A stretch of 27,352 nt of DNA, taken from contig DATBDZ010000170.1 in NCBI GenBank assembly GCA_036276235.1, positions 1 to 27,352 of the forward strand, written 5' to 3'. Below are positions 7,937-15,476 of this stretch, in pieces. Made by a program: the position numbers and the translations under genes. Each line of letters starts with the position of its first letter. Position 1 is the first letter of the stretch. The stretch is from JANWHF01 sp036276235 (GTDB lineage: Bacteria; Planctomycetota; Phycisphaerae; Tepidisphaerales; Tepidisphaeraceae). The notes beneath the pieces were generated by a model, which saw only the letters and a list, made by a program, of their open reading frames with translations, was not told the origin of the DNA and ran no database searches.

Positions 7937-10177
7937 TTATACCAGTTTCGCGTCGGGCAGAGACTGCACAGAACCAGCGGAAATCGTTGAACGCACCGCG
8001 CGGCTCAGCCGCCAGAAGGCGTAGCCGATCAGGAGCGAGATCAAGACGATCTGCCACATCGGAATGACCATGATGCCGATGGCGGCGGCTCGCTGAGCGC
8101 CGAGGATATTCCAATCCGCGACGACGCCGGCGTCGCGGGCTGACTGCACCATCTCCGCCGGCTCGTCGCGCTCGTAGCTCCAGCCGACCTCTTGTTGCAG
8201 CGATGGCCGCTCGAACACCAGACGGCCCATGGTGCTGTAAGCGGTATCGGCCCGTGGCCCGCTTGTGTAGGTGATGCAATCCGAAACGTAATAGCTGCGA
8301 ACCCATTCGCCCGCCGCCGCGAGGCAGATCAGCAGACTCGCGGCGCTGAGGGCGTAGCAGGATCGGCGCCGGAGTTTTGCCACGACGAGCGAAGTCGGCG
8401 GCGTCACGCCGCATTCGGGACAGCGATCCGCCGTCGCGCGCAAATCATAGTCACAGCGAATGCATCGGCCGGAACGAAATCGCCGCAGGCGGCGGTGCGA
8501 TCTGAATAGATGCCGGACCAGCAGGAAGATGACAGCTGCCGCGCCAAGTCGGACTGCGAGCCATCCCGCCCGCGGCTTCCATCCAAGCGGCAGCCAAGGC
8601 CTCTTTGGGCGCGCGGGCGGGCTGAGATCGGCCTGCGAGAAACTCAATACACATCCATGGCCTTCACTGATGATGTCATTGTTATCCTTGAATCGATAAA
8701 AGCAGCGGTAGCGCCCGGGCTTGAGATCGACGGGGAGCGCGAGGCTTTGGATGCCTGCAGCGTCTCCTATCGACAATTGGCTCCACGCAGCGGTGCCATT
8801 GGTAATCAGGAACTCTTCTGTCGGTGAATCGACGGATTGCAACACGATTTGGAACGAAGCACTTAACGGAGGCCTAACGCAGGTAACTTCGGTATGGATC
8901 AAAATGGTCCCTGGTGACTCGACATAACCCAAATTGGCCGGTTGTGGCGTGATCATCGAAATGATCGGCCCACCCGACGAATGAAGGCTGTCGTACGCGC
9001 CGCCGGCGGCGGCAAAGGCCGCTTGTTCAGTGCGAAACCGCGTCTGCTCGGCCGTTCCCGGTCGTCTGTAAAATTCTCCAAGTACTTCGACGGCGTGATC
9101 CAAGTCCTTCTGAATCTCCGGCGCACGGGACATGCCGCCGGTATCGGACATCCGGCGAATTGAGAGGATCAACTCGTCGGCGACAGCGGGCGCCATCCCA
9201 TCCGACGCCGCCAGCCGCGCGATTCGGGTGAGGTATGATGAGTTACCAGGATCGGGCGGATCATTGCCGTCCGAGGTACGCGTCGTACCGCCGTTGTTGT
9301 TAGGCCGATACGCCGCGCCCGTGTTGGCCATGATCCCGGCTAATGCCCGGCGATGTTCAATCGATGCGCCAGCATCTGCAATGCGAGTGAGAAGGAAGTC
9401 GCGTCCTTGCGGAGTTGAGAAGACGTCGAAGGCGCCCCACCGGAAGAACGGACTCGTCTCCAAAACTTGATCGACAATGGCCAGATCGTGGAAATCCTTC
9501 AGACGGGAAAACGCGGCAAATGCAATAAAGTCCGATCGCCAAAAAGGATCGTAGAAGCCGGGCCGATATCGGTCCTTCAGCACGGATATCAGCCATGGAA
9601 TCTGCGATCGGTCCAGCGGCATCGCCATTCGCGATCGGAAATCTTGGACTCGCGAGATACTCGCTCGCAGAGCTGCGCGAAAATCAGATATAAGGGGACC
9701 GCCGCTGGCACTCGGCAGCATGTAAGGAGCCCAGTTATTCCGCATTGAGCTGAAGGAATAAACTCGGCTGTGATACACCCACATCAGCCCGAGATAGGTA
9801 ATCGAATATCGCGGCGTCTGGTCATGATGATAAAGGGGGCTTGGCCCGCCTCGATCTGGGCCAAGGAAGACAAAGACATGGTCGCCGATCCCGATGGGCT
9901 TGCTGCCTGAATCATATCCCCAACCCTTCACGTATGCGTTCACGCCGTTGACGATCATTCGCTGGCCAGGGCTGAGCGACCCGGCGTAGACCGCTGTGAC
10001 CTCAAAGTACGGATAGTCGAGGATGACGCGACCCTCGACGACCTGCGTGGAGGAGTAGACCAGGGAGTCCAGATAGTCTTCCGCGTAACTGCCGGCTCGC
10101 GTCCATGGACCTGCCATTAGCAGTAGTGTCACTGCTACGATGAGCACCCGCCGATTCAGAATGATCCCCGATTCCAT
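7937..10177 (-). CDS. Tandem zinc-ribbon membrane protein, paralog 1 (unknown function)
   Basis: Promoter-proximal gene of the operon, 746 aa. The signal peptide is RRVLIVAVTLLLMAGPWTRA. The outer domain begins with LVYSSTQVVEGRVI. A membrane helix (LAVRLGAAAVIFLLVRHLF, about 541-560) leads into the basic RSHRRLRRF and a zinc ribbon, CIRCDYDLRA...CPECG, at about 570-590. Here the usual Gly of CGYD is Asp. A second helix (SAASLLICLAAAGEW), the WSYERDEPAEMVQS and ADWNILGAQRAA loop, and a third helix with IPMWQIVLISLLIGY complete the protein. The predicted layout is a large domain outside, the zinc ribbon inside, a small loop outside and the C-terminus inside. A perfect TATAAT sits 6 bases before the ATG, so the message may be leaderless. 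The gene diverges from padR across a shared promoter region. Function unknown. Confidence 0.86.
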   Translation of the reverse strand: MESGIILNRRVLIVAVTLLLMAGPWTRAGSYAEDYLDSLVYSSTQVVEGRVILDYPYFEVTAVYAGSLSPGQRMIVNGVNAYVKGWGYDSGSKPIGIGDHVFVFLGPDRGGPSPLYHHDQTPRYSITYLGLMWVYHSRVYSFSSMRNNWAPYMLPSASGGPLISDFRAALRASISRVQDFRSRMAMPLDRSQIPWLISVLKDRYRPGFYDPFWRSDFIAFAAFSRLKDFHDLAIVDQVLETSPFFRWGAFDVFSTPQGRDFLLTRIADAGASIEHRRALAGIMANTGAAYRPNNNGGTTRTSDGNDPPDPGNSSYLTRIARLAASDGMAPAVADELILSIRRMSDTGGMSRAPEIQKDLDHAVEVLGEFYRRPGTAEQTRFRTEQAAFAAAGGAYDSLHSSGGPIISMITPQPANLGYVESPGTILIHTEVTCVRPPLSASFQIVLQSVDSPTEEFLITNGTAAWSQLSIGDAAGIQSLALPVDLKPGRYRCFYRFKDNNDIISEGHGCVLSFSQADLSPPARPKRPWLPLGWKPRAGWLAVRLGAAAVIFLLVRHLFRSHRRLRRFRSGRCIRCDYDLRATADRCPECGVTPPTSLVVAKLRRRSCYALSAASLLICLAAAGEWVRSYYVSDCITYTSGPRADTAYSTMGRLVFERPSLQQEVGWSYERDEPAEMVQSARDAGVVADWNILGAQRAAAIGIMVIPMWQIVLISLLIGYAFWRLSRAVRSTISAGSVQSLPDAKLV

Positions 10178-10183
10178 GCCGGC

Positions 10184-10215
10184 ATTATACGCGCTGTCCG
10201 GAATTCGCTTGACAA
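10184..10215 (-). promoter_or_regulatory. Promoter of the zinc-ribbon operon, probably leaderless
   Basis: On the minus strand, TATAAT occupies 10189-10184 and TTGTCA occupies 10215-10210. The spacer is 20 bases, long for a housekeeping promoter, but the -10 box is perfect. The last base of the -10 box is 7 bases from the A of the start codon, exactly the -7 position if transcription starts on the ATG. The -35 element overlaps the TTGACA of the divergent padR promoter. Confidence 0.5.
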
Positions 10216-10238
10216 TAATATCCGGGCCGGAATACCAT
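10209..10238 (+). promoter_or_regulatory. padR promoter
   Basis: TTGACA at 10209-10214 is a perfect -35 hexamer. TACCAT at 10233-10238, 18 bases further, is the best -10 candidate (4 of 6 matches). Transcription would start near 10245, directly before the palindromic operator. Confidence 0.45.
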
Positions 10239-10246
10239 CGTCAGTC

Positions 10247-10269
10247 GATATATCAATTATTGATATATC
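10247..10269. promoter_or_regulatory. Palindromic operator, probable PadR binding site
   Basis: GATATATCAA, three bases (TTA), then TTGATATATC form a perfect 10-bp inverted repeat. It lies between the padR promoter and the padR start, about 70 bases from the divergent operon. PadR repressors are dimeric winged-helix proteins that commonly bind AT-rich dyads at their own promoters. Autoregulation is therefore likely, and control of the divergent operon is possible. The assignment to PadR rests on position and symmetry. Confidence 0.7.
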
Positions 10270-10295
10270 CAATGCTGATAGAACAGAGCCACCCT

Positions 10296-10643
10296 ATGAC
10301 CAACGAGAGCTCTCCACTGACTCCCGCGGAATTGCAGATCCTGCTGAGCCTCGCCGATGGGGAGCAGCATGGGTATGGGATCATGCAGGAGGTCGCCGGG
10401 CGGACGGATGGCCGCACGAAGATCGGGCCGGGGACGCTGTACGGGACAATCAAGCGCCTGCTTGCAGCGGGAATGATTGTCGAAAGCGCCCGACGCCCCG
10501 ACCCGCGGCTCGATGACCAGCGCCGCCGCTATTACCGCATCACCGCCGCCGGCAAACGCGCGCTGGCGGAAGAGATTCGCGCGATGGCGGATATTGTTGC
10601 GCTGGCGCGCAAGCGGCGCATTCTGGCGGCGAGTGCGTTGTAA
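10296..10643 (+). CDS. PadR family transcriptional regulator
   Basis: A 115-aa winged-helix repressor of the PadR family. The segments LTPAELQILLSLADGEQHGYGIMQEV, RTKIGPGTLYGTIKRLLAAGMI and RRRYYRITAAGKRAL are the classic helix-turn-helix, recognition helix and wing of the short PadR subfamily. The frame is open further upstream, but that extension would read through the promoter and the palindrome. I chose the ATG at 10296 because the family motif starts a few residues later; ATG at 10272 is the alternative. In related bacteria such genes usually sit directly before an ABC-type permease gene. Here only a short stub of one may remain downstream, so the regulator seems orphaned. Its remaining target may be itself and the divergent zinc-ribbon operon. 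Confidence 0.88.
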   Translation: MTNESSPLTPAELQILLSLADGEQHGYGIMQEVAGRTDGRTKIGPGTLYGTIKRLLAAGMIVESARRPDPRLDDQRRRYYRITAAGKRALAEEIRAMADIVALARKRRILAASAL

Positions 10644-10802
10644 GCGAAGGTGATTGCTTCTTTCGACCTTTGCGGATCGCTCGGTAGCACGAGAACCGTT
10701 CACCACGCCGTGAACGAGCCTAAGCGAGGGCACGGATCCTCCTTCCGCCGCACGTTCGATTGTCGTGATGCGTCGATTGCCGTCATCCAGCAGGTAACAC
10801 CA

Positions 10803-10865
10803 ATGAACAACAATCTTGCTATGCGCCTTTCGGAAAAAATCTATCGCCGCCTTCTCGCGCTCTAG
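10803..10865 (+). pseudogene. Possible 20-codon stub of a PadR-associated permease
   Basis: A short frame begins with ATG at 10803 behind a reasonable ribosome site (AGCAGG, 8 bases upstream). It reads MNNNLAMRLSEKIYRRLLAL and then hits TAG. The string IYRRLLAL resembles the start of MacB-like permeases found next to PadR genes, which typically continue with LYP and an arginine-rich turn. Here the codon that would be Tyr is the TAG. What follows is repeat DNA with no trace of the rest. I infer a deletion that removed the permease body and left its first codons. The match is short and could be coincidence. Confidence 0.4.
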
Positions 10866-10887
10866 TCGGGGTTAGCAGTCTGGGGCC

Positions 10888-11049
10888 GGGATTAGGATTA
10901 CGATTACGATTACGATTATGAATGGGATTAAGACGAAGACAAAGATTAAGAGAAGGAAATAGCGGCCGGCGGCGAGTTCATCATCTTATCTGAATCTTGC
11001 TCTTAATCACATTCCTAATCCTAATCGTAGTCTTAATCCTAATCCTGCC
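10888..11049. repeat. GATTAC-type hexamer array forming a long imperfect inverted repeat
   Basis: The left arm starts with GATTAG, three GATTAC units and GATTAT (10890-10919), then a GAATGGGATTAAGACGAAGA-like tail. The right arm (about 10990-11048), read on the opposite strand, repeats the same order: GATTAG/GATTA units, then GAATGTGATTAAGAGCAAGA. The two arms agree at roughly 43 of 50 positions by eye. Together they could fold into one large stem-loop between the padR remnant and the tRNA gene. A related fragment (ACGATTATGAACGGG) occurs near 3046. Confidence 0.75.
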
Positions 11050-11138
11050 CTGTTCGTTTCCGCCTTCACGATCCGAGGACGGCGGAGCAGTTTCTGTTGC
11101 CTGGCGCCCGGCGGTTGCGTATGCTATGCGTAGCCTTC

Positions 11139-11210
11139 GCGGGTGTAGCTCAATGGCAGAGCGCCAGCCTTCCAAGCTGGCTGTTGAGGGTTCGAGTCCC
11201 TTCGCCCGCT
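11139..11210 (+). tRNA. tRNA-Gly (anticodon TCC)
   Basis: A full cloverleaf can be drawn. The acceptor stem GCGGGTG pairs with CGCCCGC. The D stem GCTC pairs with GAGC. The anticodon stem CCAGC/GCTGG encloses the loop CTTCCAA with anticodon TCC. The T stem GAGGG/CCCTT carries the loop TTCGAGT. The discriminator base is T and no CCA is encoded. It reads GGA glycine codons. The next gene starts only about 30 bases after it. Confidence 0.95.
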
Positions 11211-11241
11211 TTCATATCAGGTTTGTCCCCAGGGTTACCCC

Positions 11242-13212
11242 TTGATCAATGATCTGGTCAGGCTCGCGATGAGTGCTCAGGCGAGCGGCCGGTATGCCGA
11301 CGCGGAAGCCGCCTATCGGAAGGTTCTCGCGCTTCGATCGGATGTCGCCGAGGTGCATCACAATCTGGGGTGCGTTCTGCATGCGCAAGGCAGACTCGAC
11401 GAGGCGGCGGAGTGTTATCGCCGCGCGATGGCGCTCAAGGAGAACTACGCCGATGCGCATAGCAATCTGGCCAACATTTTCCGGGCCCGCGGGCGACCTG
11501 ACGAGGCCGCGAAGCATTATGAACGCGCGCTGGCATTGCGGCCCGATTGCGCCGAGTTCCACAACAACATCGGCGCTCTGCTGAAAGATCAGAATAATCT
11601 CGACGAGGCGGCGGCGCGGTTCACCCGGGCGATCGCGCTCAAGCCCGGCTATGCCGACCCGCACAACAACCTGGGAAACGTTTGCCAGGATCAAGGCAAA
11701 TTAGAAGAGGCCGTTCTGTGCTATGAGCGAGCGCTGGCTCTCAATCCCGCTTATGCGGAGGCGCATCAGAATCTGGGTCAGGCTCAGAGCGCGCTGGGCC
11801 GCTGCGACGAAGCCGAAACTGAATTTCGCCGGGCGCTTGCACTGCGGCCGGATTACATCGAAGCCCACGTCGGGCTTGGAAATGTACTTCGTGAGCAAGG
11901 GAAAATTGACGAGGCACTTTCGCAGTGCCAACGGGCGGTCGCGCTCTCGCCTGACTGGGCGGACGCGCATAACAATCTGGCGAATGTGTTCAAGGACCTC
12001 GGCCGCTTTGACGAAGCTGCAAGGCACTACGATCGAGCGCTGGAGCTGAAACCCGATCTGGTTGAAGCGCTCTACAATCGGGCCGATCTCAAAACCTACA
12101 AGGCGGGCGACGGTGATCTATCGGCGCTCGAGGCGCTCGCCGCCAATGCGGATCATCTTCCAGAGCCAAAGCGGCATTTCATTCATTTCGCCCTGGCCAA
12201 GGCGCTGGACGACATCGGCGATTACGCCAGCGCGTTTGAACAGATGTCCGAAGCCAATGCCCTGCGGCGGCGGATGATCTGCTACGATGAGCCGGGTACT
12301 CTGGCGAGCCTGGAACAGATCGCCCAGGTCTTCGACGCCCGATTTTTCCAACGCGTGCGCGCGTCGGGAAATGCTTCGCAGGTCCCGATTTTTATCGTCG
12401 GAATGCCACGTTCGGGCAGCACGCTGATCGAGCAGATTCTTGCTCGCCATCCGCTCGTGCACGCCGCCGGTGAGGTGAACGCGTTGCATCGTGTTGCCAC
12501 CCAAGTGACCGATGCGGATGGTCAATTGGTCCCCTACCCCAACTATGTCGCATCGTTCGGCGCTGATGACTTTGCCCGCATCGCGCAAGATTATCTGGCC
12601 CGCCTGCCGGCGCTTCCTCCGGGCAAAAGCCGGATGACCGATAAGCTGCTGGCGAATTTCATTTACGTCGGCTTGATTCGCCTGATCCTGCCCAACGCTC
12701 GGATCATTCATGCCGTTCGCGATCCGCTGGACACATGCTTCTCATGCTTCTCGCGGCTCTTCACCGCCGGCATCACTTACGCCTATGACCTTGGCGAACT
12801 GGGCCGCTTTTATTTGGCGTATCAAAAGCTGATGGCGCACTGGCGCTCGGTTCTTCCGCCAGATGCGATGCTCGATGTGGTCTATGAAGATGTGGTGGAA
12901 AATCTGGAACAACAGGCGCGGCGGCTGATCGATTATTGCGGCCTGCCCTGGGATGAGCGGTGCCTCGATTTCCATCGCGCCCAGCGGCCGGTTTCCACTT
13001 CAAGCAGCGTGCAGGTCCGCCGGCCGCTGTATCGTAGCTCCCTTCAGCGCTGGCGGCAGTACGAGGCGTTCCTTCAGCCGTTGCTCGATGAGATTCGTCT
13101 TCGGGCGGCGTTTGCGCCGAGGAGCGCGAGCAACGCTGCCCCGCCCCACACGGCCGACGGCAACGGCGTTGAAGTGCCGAAGGTTCCGCCATCAGGGGCG
13201 GTCAGCCGGTAG
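11242..13212 (+). CDS. TPR-repeat protein with C-terminal sulfotransferase domain
   Basis: A 656-aa protein. Residues about 1-290 form roughly eight 34-residue tetratricopeptide repeats with the usual NNLG...DEA...YxRALAL-P pattern. Residues about 380-640 form a PAPS-dependent sulfotransferase domain. The 5'-phosphosulfate loop reads IFIVGMPRSGSTLIEQIL (about 383-400), followed by HAAGEVNAL. The 3'-phosphate region has NARIIHAVRDPLDTCFSCF, and a late DVVYEDVVENLE matches the family. It probably transfers sulfate to a protein or carbohydrate, with the TPRs binding partners. The start is TTG at 11242; ATG at 11269 is an alternative. The last 45 or so codons lie on top of the convergent beta-propeller gene and do not resemble the family end (which should be near LLDEIRLRAAF). 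The stop codon seems to have been lost and replaced by read-through into the neighbour. Confidence 0.9.
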   Translation: MINDLVRLAMSAQASGRYADAEAAYRKVLALRSDVAEVHHNLGCVLHAQGRLDEAAECYRRAMALKENYADAHSNLANIFRARGRPDEAAKHYERALALRPDCAEFHNNIGALLKDQNNLDEAAARFTRAIALKPGYADPHNNLGNVCQDQGKLEEAVLCYERALALNPAYAEAHQNLGQAQSALGRCDEAETEFRRALALRPDYIEAHVGLGNVLREQGKIDEALSQCQRAVALSPDWADAHNNLANVFKDLGRFDEAARHYDRALELKPDLVEALYNRADLKTYKAGDGDLSALEALAANADHLPEPKRHFIHFALAKALDDIGDYASAFEQMSEANALRRRMICYDEPGTLASLEQIAQVFDARFFQRVRASGNASQVPIFIVGMPRSGSTLIEQILARHPLVHAAGEVNALHRVATQVTDADGQLVPYPNYVASFGADDFARIAQDYLARLPALPPGKSRMTDKLLANFIYVGLIRLILPNARIIHAVRDPLDTCFSCFSRLFTAGITYAYDLGELGRFYLAYQKLMAHWRSVLPPDAMLDVVYEDVVENLEQQARRLIDYCGLPWDERCLDFHRAQRPVSTSSSVQVRRPLYRSSLQRWRQYEAFLQPLLDEIRLRAAFAPRSASNAAPPHTADGNGVEVPKVPPSGAVSR

Positions 13213-14063
13213 ATCGTGCTCTGCTCATCGAGGAGCAGCGTGCCGTTGGGATCAACCATCACGAAATCGCCGCGAATGCCGCCCGTCGCCAGCACGGTTT
13301 GGACTTTGGTCGCGAGATTGATTTCGATGACGCTGCCGGCATTGGTGTTCACGAAGATATTGCCCGCTAGCGTTCCTGTCCCCAAGGCGGTGCCGTCCGG
13401 ATCGCCGGTGATGGGGCCCGAGTCGAACACCTGAGCATGCGTCACAATATTGAATCCGAGAATATTGCCGTTGGGATTGGCGCCGTAAAGCGTCGTTCCA
13501 TCGGTGCTCAGTCCATCGAGGAAAGCATTGGTGAATAGCGTGGTGGATGGGCCAGCGGGATCAATGTCGAACACATTGTTGGAGTTATAGGTTGAGACGA
13601 ACAGGTGGCCGTTGGTGGGATCGACGGTGATGCCGGTGGGCTCGCCGATGTTCGCGACGTTGCTTATTGCTCCGGTGGTGGGGTTGACTGTAACGACGTG
13701 GCCATTGACCTGCTGGGTCATGTAGACAGTGCTGCCGACCTTGGCCAGGCCCAGCGCGTTGTTGTGTCCATAACTGGCAATGAGCGTCGAGCCCGCGACC
13801 GTCTGGCCATCGGTATCAGAGGAGAAAAAGCGGAGATTGCCGGGAGCATCGCTGACCAGCACGCCGCCGTTCACGAAGGCGATTCCCAGTGGGCCAACAG
13901 CGCCGTTGGCTTCATTGGAATCAGTCGGAAATCCGCTGGCAAAAGTCGATAGCGCGAATCCCGCCCCAGACCCCGCGGCAGTCAGCGTCAAGGCATCGCC
14001 GAATGCAACGGAACTCCCAAGAAGAACGCCGCCGATTGAAAGCGCAGCAATACCTTTCAACAT
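13074..14063 (-). CDS. Secreted beta-propeller (NHL/SMP-30-like) protein with PEP-CTERM-like tail
   Basis: A 329-aa secreted protein. The frame is open upstream, but the ATG at 14063 has a perfect AGGAG ribosome site and starts a clear signal peptide (MLKGIAALSIGGVLLGSSVAFG). The body consists of repeated blades such as GPLGIAFVNGGVLVSDA, EPTGITVDPTNGHLFVSTYN and GNIFVNTNAGSVIEINLAT, typical of NHL/SMP-30-like propellers. The C-terminus (PLPSAVWGGAALLALLG, then ANAARRR) is a short motif, hydrophobic stretch and basic end. That is the layout of the PLP variant of PEP-CTERM sorting signals, which would make it an exosortase substrate. No exosortase is in the window. Its 3' end overlaps the convergent sulfotransferase gene by 139 bp. 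Ligand or enzymatic role unknown. Confidence 0.85.
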   Translation of the reverse strand: MLKGIAALSIGGVLLGSSVAFGDALTLTAAGSGAGFALSTFASGFPTDSNEANGAVGPLGIAFVNGGVLVSDAPGNLRFFSSDTDGQTVAGSTLIASYGHNNALGLAKVGSTVYMTQQVNGHVVTVNPTTGAISNVANIGEPTGITVDPTNGHLFVSTYNSNNVFDIDPAGPSTTLFTNAFLDGLSTDGTTLYGANPNGNILGFNIVTHAQVFDSGPITGDPDGTALGTGTLAGNIFVNTNAGSVIEINLATKVQTVLATGGIRGDFVMVDPNGTLLLDEQSTIYRLTAPDGGTFGTSTPLPSAVWGGAALLALLGANAARRRISSSNG

Positions 14064-14318
14064 TTTCTCTCCTGAATGTGTTCGGCCGAATCCATCCGTC
14101 CGACGCCGGATGAGCGGGAACACTCCGATTTGAAAAAGCGACCCCGAGGAACTCAAATTAAAGAGCAATGCAAGAAAATGCAAGGAAAAAGCGCCTCGTC
14201 CGATGAGTTTTTGACTGCGGGATCATCATTTCATCATATCCATCTCTCTATCTTCACACATAATGAATCAACGGTTTGATTCGCCCAGTTGCCTTTGTTC
14301 GAAGAAATGGAGCACCTC

Positions 14319-14816
14319 ATGCGGAAGTGGACATTAACCGGCATCGTGATTCTTCTGGCGCTAACGACCGCCATCGCCGTGGTCGCCGACGAAGCACAAA
14401 AGATCGCGCCCAAGGATTTACCGGCGAAGATCACCGCCACCGTGAACGCCCGGCTGCGGGGCGCGGAGATTACTTCCGCCGAAAAGGAAACCGAAAACGG
14501 CAGCGTCGTGTTTGATCTGGAGATGACCCAGAAGGGTCTCAAGTACGAGATGGATATCAAGGAAGACGGCACGCTGGTGGAGATCGAAAAGGAAGTCAAA
14601 AATCCGGCGGCGGCCGTTACCAAAGCCGTGAAGGCCAAGTTCCCCGATGCGCAGATCAAGATCGTGATGGAGGTCAACGCGGTGAAGGGCACGACCGAGA
14701 CGCCGCAACATTACGAAGTCACGTTCACAACCGGCGGCAAGGAAAAGGAAGTCGTCGTGGCGCTGGATGGTTCGAGCGTCAAGGAAGAAGCGGAAGAGAC
14801 GCCGGCAAAGAAGTGA
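14319..14816 (+). CDS. Secreted PepSY-like domain protein
   Basis: A 165-aa periplasmic or exported protein. ATG at 14319 is chosen because GGAG lies 6 bases upstream and the signal peptide then begins properly (MRKWTLTGIVILLALTTAIA, cleavage likely after AVVA before DEA). Two repeats of a PepSY-like fold follow: DLPAKITATVNARLRGAEIT with VFDLEMTQKGLKYEMDIKED, and AVTKAVKAKFPDAQIK with QHYEVTFTTGGKEKEVVVAL. The C-terminal tail is charged (EEAEETPAKK). PepSY-like proteins are small periplasmic proteins often thought to bind or inhibit partners; the partner here is unknown. The gene is divergent from the beta-propeller gene with about 255 bases between starts. Confidence 0.85.
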   Translation: MRKWTLTGIVILLALTTAIAVVADEAQKIAPKDLPAKITATVNARLRGAEITSAEKETENGSVVFDLEMTQKGLKYEMDIKEDGTLVEIEKEVKNPAAAVTKAVKAKFPDAQIKIVMEVNAVKGTTETPQHYEVTFTTGGKEKEVVVALDGSSVKEEAEETPAKK

Positions 14817-15200
14817 GCGAATTGGCCCATCCGCGCTCCGCTGCGCGTCGGCTCACCGAAGATGCGACTCAGCGCCAGGTAACGAATACCAGTCGAACGG
14901 CGTCGGGTTCAGCATCGTTGAATTTGCCCTGATGCCGACGTTGGCCAAGGCATTGGCGCATACTACGCAATCCATTGGCGTGCGGGAATGACGGGTAATG
15001 CGCCGGGCATTACGGCAATTTACTCGCGGTGGCCGTCGTGCGTGCGCGCAGGTGGGTTGACCGAGCTGATGCAAACAGGCACACTTCCTCCTTCTGGGAT
15101 AAAAGTTATCGCGCGGCAGAAGACGCCGCTTGATTGTGCCAGGGATGCGGCAATTAAATTCCAGCGATGCGAGTGTCCGTATTTCCAGGAAGGTGACGTA
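14817..15200. other. Non-coding gap before the HTH-like gene
   Basis: No supported gene. The open frame upstream of the HTH-like gene lacks recognisable protein sequence. A 7-bp hairpin, GTAATGC/GCATTAC with a 5-base loop, lies at 14995-15013. It has no T-run, so it is not a clear terminator. Confidence 0.4.
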
Positions 15201-15431
15201 ATGCTTGGCACACAAAGAACCCTCCACGACGCGATCAAAAAGGTCTTGCTCGAACAGCCGCAACATATGGCTTCGGCTGATTTGTTGAGCGACGAGATCG
15301 CGCGGCGTAACCTTTATCTCCGCAAGAACGGCGAAGTTTCCGGCGATTGGCAAGTCATGATGCGGGCCCGCAATCATCCGGAGCTGTTTGATCTGGTCGA
15401 TGAGGCGACCGTGCGGCTCCGCGCTCTGTGA
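15201..15431 (+). CDS. Small HARE-HTH-like winged-helix protein
   Basis: A 76-aa protein. The ATG at 15201 is preceded by a strong ribosome site (AGGAAGGTG, ending about 5 bases before). The open frame extends further upstream without protein-like sequence, so this start is favoured. The sequence runs LHDAIKKVLLEQ, then ASADLLSDEIARRNLYLRKNG, then WQVMMRARNHPELFDLVD and TVRLRAL. This layout (helix, helix-turn-helix, basic turn, strand) resembles the HARE-HTH family, a winged helix found in chromatin proteins and fused to restriction enzymes in bacteria. As a stand-alone protein it may bind DNA. The family call is by eye and could be wrong. Confidence 0.7.
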   Translation: MLGTQRTLHDAIKKVLLEQPQHMASADLLSDEIARRNLYLRKNGEVSGDWQVMMRARNHPELFDLVDEATVRLRAL

Positions 15432-15476
15432 CGAAGGATGGGAACACATTCATTTCAATCCAAATGGAGCGGGTCG

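Noticed and set aside
10140..10295. Upstream extension of padR
   Set aside because: It translates the promoter and the palindrome; PadR family proteins start at the later ATG.
10888..11049. CRISPR array
   Set aside because: Units are 6 bases and contiguous without unique spacers; no cas genes.
14064..14183. Upstream extension of the beta-propeller gene
   Set aside because: The AGGAG site and signal peptide define the start at 14063.
14930..14990. Second sigma-54 site (TTGGCGC with GC 10 bases after GG)
   Set aside because: The -12 part reads ACGC rather than TTGC, and no gene start is suitably placed.
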